Of a stretch of DNA of 64,000 bases, positions 56,061-64,000 are shown piece after piece. Origin of the DNA: Chamaecyparis obtusa. Lineage: Eukaryota; Streptophyta; Pinopsida; Cupressales; Cupressaceae. Position 1 is the stretch's first letter. Every line of letters starts with the position of its first letter. Both the position numbers and the translations under genes were made by a program. The stretch lies in NCBI GenBank assembly GCA_027943335.1, contig BSBK01003560.1, positions 871,001 through 935,000 of the forward strand, in the 5' to 3' direction. The notes under the pieces were generated by a model. That model was not told the origin of the DNA. It saw only the letters and a list, made by a program, of their open reading frames with translations, and made no database searches.

Positions 56061-57410
56061 TCTACATTTTATGACTTTAGCTATTAATTTGTAGGCCTTT
56101 TTTAAACATTCTTAGTTTGGAGGCAAGTATACAATTTAATAAAATTAGAAAAGTCTCTCAAAAAGTTGGAGATAAAGGATGGTCAAATATCTTGAATATA
56201 CATATGGAACAATATATCCAAAATATTACAATCAACATTTTTGGAACATTAACTGTATTGGGCATTATAATTAACATTAGCTATGATATTTATATATCTT
56301 ACCTTCTATTATTTTCATATAGTGTAGCCTTCATTTTCAAAATTAGTATGTCTTCAAAAGACATTTAATTTTGAAATTGAATAAGGCTATGTAATTATTA
56401 CTTAATTTCTCTCTATGGCAAGTCACTATTGCATCCATTAGATGTAATTTGCATTTCTAACTATCCAATAGTATTTGAGAATTTTTTAGACTTGATATTA
56501 TGTCCTATAGTTTGTAAATTTATGTATATTTAATGGACTCATCTTCCACCAATCCACTCCAACAGCCCTTTAGGCTTGTAGCCTTCACTAGTCACAAATC
56601 GGTCTTTTTCTTCCAATTTTCCCAAACAACTCCAGAAACTAATCATTGATTTAGATACCCTTTTAGCTTCTCCAAATTATCCCCAAGTCTAAGGGTAGAC
56701 TCCTTTGGACCATATGTTTGATCCAATAACCTAGCACCCACCAAATAGGCCTAATTCACCCTCATTTGCAAAGCAACTCACAAAGATACTCATCCCCTTG
56801 ACTCCCAACCAAGGAAAAGTCTTTACTAAGGTTTAAAAACAAAATATTCTCAAGGTTTTAAGGCTTCATCCCTCACCTACACTTCTAGCCACCAAACCCT
56901 TGCTTCTAGGGTCACACAACTAGGGTATGTCCAAAAAGACCTTCAACACTATCGCCAGATCAAACCAATGGTTCTAACACATCATTTTGATCTCATACAA
57001 CAATAATCCATCATGAAATGTATCTATCCTTAATGGCCTTCTCTCTCCAAGTGACTAGTGCAAGACCGACACCCTTCAATCAACAAACTACCACCTCTCT
57101 GTGGCTTCCAAACACATCATCTCCATATCCCTTCATACACATACTATGATACAAGGATAAAAATACATATTTAAACCTCTCCCACCAATCATAGTAGCCA
57201 CATTGGTGGGAGAGTCACTTCATTGTGAAGTCTTCAAATCCAAAACGTTGACTATACCCTCTATCCAAGCATATGAATGCACTGTTACACTAACTGTTCC
57301 ACAGACATATTCATTGTTGCAAAGAATTTGATTATTTTAATTGATTTAGAATCATTACATTGGTTCTTATTCATACCATACTCCACCATGCCATTACCTC
57401 ATTTAGCACA
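56060..57410. other. No feature recognised
   Basis: AT-rich DNA followed by a more C-rich stretch (56560-57300) with no open frame, repeat or transposon end that I could support. Confidence 0.4.
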
Positions 57411-60400
57411 CAAATTCACTCAAATGTTGTCGACCACTCCGGGGTGAAGTGTCCCTCAAGGTCCCTTCAGCATGAAATCGGAGATCTTTATGTGGTCATA
57501 TCTCAGAGCTCGTGTGAGGTTGCATCAAATGGTTAGGTGCTACATGACCATGTTTCCTAGGCCTACAATAACCTATCTTAGTTTTCAAAGATTCAAGTTC
57601 GTTTATATTTGGCAACACATTCTCGGTCAATGTCAAAACTCACAGTGTTCCTCAGTTGAAATGGACAACATTGTGTATCTTTCAAACTGTCGGTCGTAGC
57701 ATCGAACCGTCTATTCTAACAACTCTAAATGGTCAGGTAAATACTAGTGGCAACCTCATTTGGCACACAGAGTTTCTCGAATGCTACCAACCACTCCGAG
57801 CTGAAGTGTCCCTCAAGGTCCCTTCAGCATGAAATCAGTGATCTTTATGGGGTCATATCTCAGAGCTCGTGCAGGGTGGCATCAAACACTTAGGTGCTAC
57901 ATGACCATATTTCCTAGGCCTACAATAACCTATCTCAATTTTCAAAGATTCAAGCTCATTTATATTTGGCAACACATTCTTGGTCGATGTCAAAACTTGA
58001 AGTGTTCCTTAGTTGAAATGGACAACATAGCGTATCTTTCAAACCGTTGGTCATAGCATCAAACCGTCTATTCTAGCAGCTCTGAATGGCCAAGTAAACA
58101 CTAGTGGCAAGCTCATTTGGCACACAGAGTCACTCAAATGGTGCCGACCACTCCGGACTGAAGCGTCCCTCAAGGTCCCTTCAGCATGAAATTGACAATC
58201 TTTACAGGGCCATATCTCATAGCTCATGCAGGGTGGCATCAAACGGTTAGGTGCTATGGGACTGTATTGCCTAGACCTATGATAACCTATCTTGGTTTTC
58301 AGAGATTCAAGCTCATTTATATTTGGCAACACATTCTCAATCGATGTCAAAAATCGAAGTGTTCCTCAATTGAAATAGACAACATTGCGTATCTTACAAA
58401 CCGTTGGTCGTAGCATCAAAACATCTATTCCAATAGCTCCAAATGGCCAGGTAAATGCCAGTGGAAATCTTGTTTGGCACATAGAGTCGCTCGAACGCTG
58501 TCGAACCACTCCAGGCCGAAGTGTCCCTCAAGGTCCCTTCAACATGAAATTGGAAATCTTTATGGGGTCATATCTCGGAGCTCGTTCATGGTGGCATCAA
58601 ACGGTTCAGTGCTACGGGACCATGTTTTCTAGGCCTACAATAACCTATCTCAATTTTTAGAGATTCAAGCTTGTTTATATTTGGCAACACATTCTTGGTC
58701 GATGTCAAAACTCGAAGTGTTCCTCAGTTGAAATGGACAACATTGTGTATCTTTCAAATTGTCGGTCGAAGCATTAAACCGTTTATTCCAATAGCTCCAA
58801 ATGGTTGGGTAAATTCTAGTGGAAACCTTGTTTGACACATAGAGTCGCTCGAACGTTGTTGACCACTCTAGGCTGAAGTGTCCCTTAAGGTCCCTTCAAC
58901 ATGAAATCAATAATCTTTATGGGGTCATATCTTGAAGCTCGTGTGTGGTGGCATCGAACTGTAAGGTGCTATGGGATCATGTTGCCTAGGCCTACAATAA
59001 CCTATCTTGGTTTTCAGAGATTCAAGCTCGTTTATATTTGGCAACACATTCTCGGTCGATGTCAAAACTCAAAGTGTTCCTCAGTTGAAATGGACAACAT
59101 TGTGTATCTTTCAAACTGTCAATCTTAGCATCGAACCGTTTGTTCCAATAGCTCCCGATGGCCAAGTAAACGCCAATGGAAATCTCGTTTGGCACACAGA
59201 GTCACTCGAATGTTGTCGACCACTCAGGGCCGAAGTGTCCCTCAAGGTCCCTTTAGCATTAAATCAACGATCTTTATGGGGTCATATCTCAGAGCCTGTG
59301 TAGGGTGGCGTCAAACTGTTAGGTGCTACGAGACTGTGTTTCCTAGGCCTATAATAACCTATCTTGGTTTTCAGAGATTCAAACTCATTTATATTTGGCA
59401 ACACATTCTTGGTCGATGTCAAAACTCAAAGTGTTCCTCAATTGAAATGGACAACATTGTGTATCTTTCAAACCGTCAGTCGTAGCATTGAAACGTCTGT
59501 TCCAACAACTCTGAATGGTCGGGTAAACACCAATGGAAACCTCATTTGGCACACAGAGTTTCTCAAACATTGTCGACCACTCCGGGCCGAAGTGTCCCTC
59601 AAGGTCCCTTTAGCATGAAATTGATGATCTTTACAGGGTCATATCTCGGAGCTTGTGCGGGGTGACATCAAATCGTCAAGTGCTACGGGACCGTGTTGCC
59701 TAGGCCTAAAAGAATCTATCTCAATTTTTAGAGATTCAAGCTTGTTTATATTTGGCAACACATTCTCGGTTGATGTCAAAACTTGAAATGTTCCTCAATT
59801 GAAATGGACAACATTGTGTATCTTTCAAACCGTCAGTCGTAGCTTCGAATGGTCTGTTCAAACATCTCTGAATAGCTAGGTAAACACCAATGGCAACCTC
59901 ATTTGGCACACAAAGTCGCTCGAATGTTGTCGACCACTTTGGGCCGAAGTGTCCCTCAAGGTCCCTTTAACATGAAATTGGTGATCTTTACAGGGTCATA
60001 TATCAGAGCTCGTGTAGGGTGGCATCAAACTGTCAGGTGCTATGAGACCGTGTTACCTAGGCCTACAATAAACTGTCTCAATTTTCAGAGATTCAAGCTC
60101 ATTTATATTTGATAACACATTCTTGGTTGATGTCAAAACTTGAAGTGTTCCTCAGTTGAAATGGACAACATTGTGTATCTTTCAAACCGTCAGTCGTAGC
60201 ATCGAACTGTCTATTCCAACAGCTCCGAATGGCCGGTTAAACACCAGTGGTAACCTCGTTTGGCACACAGAGTCACTCGAACACTGTCAACCACTCCAAG
60301 CCAAAGTGTCCCTCAAGGTCCCTCCAGCATGAAATCAGTGATCTTTATGGGGTCATATCTTAGAGCTCGTGCAAGGTGGCATCGCACTATTAGGTGCTAT

Positions 60401-61396
60401 GGGACCATGTTACCTAGGCCTATAATAACCTATCTCAATTTTTAGATATTCAAGCTTGTTTATATTTGGCAGCACATTCTCAATCAATGTCAAAATGCAA
60501 AGTGTTCCTTAGTTGAAATGGACAACATTGCGTATCTTTCAAACTGTCAGTTGTAGCATCGAACTGTCTATTCCAACATCTCTGAATAGCCTGGTAAACG
60601 CTAGTGGAAAAATCATTTGGCACACAGAGTCGCTCGAACGCTGCCAACCACTCTATCTTGAAGTGTCCCTCAAGGTCCCTTCAGCATGAAATCAATGATC
60701 TTTATGGGGTCATATCTTAGAGCTTGTGTGGGGTGGCATCAAACCGTCAGGTGCTACAAGAACGTGTTGCCTAGGCCTACAATAATATGTCTCAGTTTTT
60801 AAAGATTCAAGCTCATTTATATTTGGAAACACATTCTCAGTCGATGTTAAAACTCACAGTGTTCCTCAATTGAAATGGACAACATTGTGTATCTTTCAAA
60901 CCATCAGTCATAGCATTGAACCATCTGCTCCAATAGCTCTGAATGGTCAGGTAAATGCCAGTGAAAACCTCATTTGGCACATAGATTCACTCAAACATTG
61001 TCGACCACTCCGAGCCAAAGTGTCCCTCAAGGTCCCTTGAGCATAAAATTGATGATCTTTATAGGGTTATATCTTGGAGCTCGTGTGAGGTAGCATCAAA
61101 CCATTAGGTGCTACAGACCGTGTTGCCTAGGCCTACAATAACCTATCTTGGTTTTCAAAGATTCAAGTTTGTTTATATTTTGCAACACATTCTTAGTTGA
61201 TGTCAAAACTTGCAGTGTTGCTCAGTTGAAATGAGAAAAATTGCATATTTTTCAAACCGTTGGTCATAGCATCGAACCATCTGTTCCAAAAACTCTGAAA
61301 AATCAGGTAAATTCTACTAAAAACCTCATTTGGCACATAGAGTCACTCAAATGTTGCCGACCACTTTAGGCCGAAGTGTCCCTCAAGGTGTGAGCA
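57410..61396. repeat. 357-bp satellite array, about 11 copies
   Basis: GAAGTGTCCCTCAAGGTCCC recurs at about 57446, 57803, 58160, 58518, 58876, 59233, 59591, 59948, 60305, 60661 and 61017. A truncated copy near 61374 ends the array at GTGAGCAGG. Other landmarks per unit are TTTGGCAACACATTCT and GAAATGGACAACATTG. Spacing is 357 bp with single-base drift, and copies differ by scattered, mainly transition, changes. Since 357 is a multiple of three, the same short ORF of 75 codons reappears in most copies on the plus strand. It has no recognisable domain and is interrupted once per unit. Confidence 0.95.
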
Positions 61397-62645
61397 GGAG
61401 GATGAGTGCAAAAATGTATTATATCCTTGTTTTGTAGTTTTTTCATGTAGGGATGTAAGTTGATGTTATTTGAAGATCATTGAATGAAGATGGGCTACTG
61501 GACCGTGTGGTTTGTATGGAAGAACTGGTGCAGGGCACCCTAATGAAGGCAAGAGGGTCACTTGGGTGACTAATTAGTTTGACGAAGATACAAGACCTAT
61601 AAGGAGTTCCAACTGATTTGGATCAGTTAAGGAGGTTGAGAGGACTTTATTTAAGTGCTTGGAGGTCTTCTATTTCAAATGGTATGGACTAGAGGCAAGA
61701 GTTGTATGGAGTGTGTCTTGTTTGAGCAATAAATTTTAGATTTCTTGCAATTTCTCATAGTTTTTGGATGTATCATTGAAATACATACTTGTGCATGGTT
61801 GAGATACATTGTAAACACCTCTTTTGAATCAATTTTATAGACGTTTCATTGATTTGGTACGTTTCCTTTTGATTGGTCTAAAATAGTGTTGGGAATTATC
61901 TTATTTTAAGATGTAAATGGAATGATCCATCCCCTTTTTGTAATTACTGTCACTTGGGGATGGATCCAATCATTTTATTATAGCATTATCATAATTTGAA
62001 TGCATGAATGAGAAGGATTTTTCAGGTGGGCATTGATTGGAGGAGCTGTTGGGGTTGAGGAGTGACCAAGGGTCATTAAAATGAAGCCATAGGTATAGCA
62101 GTGGAGAATCAAGCCCTTGGAGGTGGTCATTTTATAATTGAATCCATCTAAAGATGGTATAATAATGGTGGAACAACTTTCATTTGGTTGGTATGGTGTT
62201 CAGAGGTCATACATTGAGAGAACCCTAGTTTATAGGGGTTTTTAAGACCAGTTTTGGGCTTTTATATCCAGAAGTGTCATAGAATCGAATTGATGGAATA
62301 TTCTTCTAATTAGATCCATTTCATAGGAAATTTACAAAGCATAAGACATCCACATAAACATAAATTAGTATAGATCAATACACCAAACACATGAATTGCA
62401 TACCTAAAACATAAAATATATACATTCGTAGGGCATGAAGCCAAATATATATGTCCAATAATGTCATACATCGAATATATCCAATACAGTTAAACTGGCT
62501 TCCTCAAAGCCAAATGGATGTACAATGTATCACTTATAAAATATACAAAAAAAATGTCCACTAATGCCATAAAGGCATACAATCTATATCCTTAATCTAG
62601 TCCTTTCCCGCTAGGGGAAGAAAACAAATCCTAAGCTATTTTTGA
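61397..62645. other. No feature recognised between satellite and right-hand gene
   Basis: AT-rich sequence immediately 3' of the right-hand minus-strand gene; it may include its 3' UTR. No repeat or open frame of note. Confidence 0.4.
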
Positions 62646-62732
62646 TCATTGCGTTGATAGAGATGCAGTGGATGCTATAGTCTTCCGAGTGTGCTCACTA
62701 GTCTTCCTGTCTAGATTCTTTTGCAGCTCAAG
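62646..62732 (-). CDS. Terminal exon of the right-hand gene
   Basis: This exon has 87 nt after acceptor TTTTCCAG. It encodes 28 residues (LELQKNLDRK at the start, ASLSTQ at the end) and then TGA. The open phase and a stop at the end support it. Confidence 0.6.
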   Translation of the reverse strand, partial: LELQKNLDRKTSEHTRKTIASTASLSTQ

Positions 62733-64000
62733 CTGGAAAAAAAATTTAAGCATCAATAACTAATATACATCAAAATTAAATTATACAATGACATAAAATA
62801 GAATATTCACTTACCACTAGCAAATAGTCATGATGTACATCCACCGAAGGTGCATGTTGATGATCTAGAGTAATAAGTCCCTACAAAAATTATCAAAATA
62901 ATAATTAAAATACATACATGAATATCATTATAAAATTCAATACAAACTATTAAAATAATAATTAAAATTATGTGATCTATTTCATACCTCAGTCAGTGCT
63001 TCAGAACTAGCTACTATTGCATCTACTCCACGATCCAAAGTATCATGAACAGAAGGAGGAGTCTCTGATGTCAATAACTAAAAATGAAACAACAAAAATA
63101 TTATGTAGTTATCAAGATTACATATATTTTTTACAACCCTACTAATGAATAAATGATACCTCCGTGAAGGTTCTACCGCATCCTTCGGTGTGTAGTGTTG
63201 ATGTCAAGGTTCCAACATTCAACTAGTGCACATGTGCATGGCAATTTATAAGACAACCATTCATATAAAAACGTACTACTAACATGTTAATTATAATGCA
63301 TTATTACATATATACCTATGGACTCAATGATGACAACACAAAGCCAGGTGAAAGAATGTGATCACCGCAATGACCAGTTTGCCTCTGGATTTTGATCATA
63401 ATTTGTCTAGTAATTTAGTTATTCATTCATTTATTAATTAAATATAATCAAGTAAATCAAATTAACATGCAAATAAAGATACCTTAAGGAAAGTGGCACA
63501 ATGCCCTTCGCTGTCTGTTGTGAATGTTGATGGTCCACAAGTGAACTAATGCACATGCACAATAAGTTATGATACAATCATTCATATAATTAAATAATAA
63601 TCAAATATATTAATTAAAATGTTTTATTCGATACATACTTGTGGACTTGACGATGATGTGTAGAAGGGGACAAGAGGATCATTGCCACTGCCACCACCAC
63701 TGACACTCTTGCCCTAAATTTTGATCATAATCAATAGATACTAAATTAATTAGCTATTCTTTTATAAATGAAATATGATCAAATAAATTTAATGAACTTG
63801 GAAATATTTACCCATATGTCAATGCCAAATGTCATATTTAGAAAATCATCAGTCATCATTCCACGATCCTCTTCCTCTCTCTCGGTAGTACCAAATGTGC
63901 ACAAGGATCCACATGACTAATAAATATGCCCCCTCGAAGATTGACCATGGTCACTCTCAACTAAAGGAGTGGCACACTGAATGAGAGTCTTTGTCAGAGC
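62646..64000 (-). CDS. 3' end of an unrecognised spliced gene with repeated short exons
   Basis: Eight minus-strand exons, all in phase 0 with GT/AG borders, can be read: 63812-63916, 63639-63713, 63483-63545, 63316-63384, 63160-63222, 62988-63077, 62815-62880 and 62646-62732, the last ending in TGA. Introns are about 80-110 bp. Two exon types alternate: type B (CGPSTFTTDSEGHCATFLK and its relatives at 63812 and 63160) and type A (GKSVSGGGSGNDPLVPFYTS and the exon at 63316). The terminal exon reads LELQKNLDRKTSEHTRKTI. The product tail is Ser/Thr-rich, polar and without membrane segments; I cannot name the family, and a transposon origin is possible. The exon at 63316-63384 ends in TAG before its donor where its twin has CAA, so the gene may be broken or that exon skipped. 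Confidence 0.6.

Noticed and set aside
57472..60445. Recurring 75-codon ORF in each 357-bp unit
   Set aside because: It recurs because the period is a multiple of three; it has no recognisable domain and is broken at the same place in each unit.
57410..61396. Regular array considered as CRISPR-like
   Set aside because: Units are 357 bp with no short repeat and unique spacer pattern, and the setting is a plant nuclear genome; it is a satellite.

Overview
This window reads as nuclear DNA of a seed plant, most likely a conifer. It is AT-rich and gene-poor. One ordinary host gene is stretched over about 48 kb by two introns of more than 20 kb, and those introns are packed with nested LTR retrotransposons, hAT and PIF/Harbinger-type DNA transposons, LINE relics and tandem repeats. 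The genus cannot be fixed from sequence alone. I recognised no rRNA, tRNA or CRISPR array.

The backbone is a dienelactone hydrolase (DLH) family gene on the minus strand. Exon 1 (50508-50658) starts at an ATG. Exon 2 (28805-28826) is only 22 nt and lies between introns of about 21.7 kb and 25.0 kb. Exons 3 to 6 are clustered at 2808-3850. All six exons join with consensus splice sites in one open frame of 192 codons, including the nucleophile motif GFCWGA and the acidic AEID motif. The last exon, with the catalytic His, is not seen and is probably beyond the left edge.

Intron 2 (3851-28804) holds a Ty3/gypsy chromodomain relic (6.7-7.5 kb), a 2.4-kb PIF/Harbinger-like element filled with TG/CA/TA arrays (9490-11874), a 9-codon-period repeat field (12.4-13.5 kb), an unrecognised ORF (14.6 kb), a complete short copia-type element with LTRs and gag only (17414-19533), a long ORF interrupted only by stop codons (22.5-24.65 kb) and a gypsy gag/PBS relic (25.4-26.1 kb). 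Intron 1 (28827-50507) holds a nested set: an old hAT element (hAT-A, 34745-45293, imperfect 8-bp TSD) carries inside it a younger full-length hAT (hAT-B, 36487-40038, perfect 8-bp TSD) and a second gag-type LTR element (43004-44647, perfect 5-bp TSD) that sits inside the last hAT-A exon. A copia RNase H relic, a 223-bp tandem duplication and a LINE ORF1 relic follow.

Upstream of the DLH gene lie degenerate repeats (50.7-57.4 kb), an approximately 11-copy, 357-bp satellite (57.4-61.4 kb), and the 3' end of a second minus-strand spliced gene (62646 to beyond the right edge). That gene is built from short phase-0 exons, including a repeated exon pair.

One theme crosses several unrelated elements. 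Premature stops fall mostly at codons one C-to-T change away from Gln (CAG to TAG, CAA to TAA). In two cases a homologous copy in the same window still carries the Gln codon. This fits deamination of methylated cytosine in silenced repeats.
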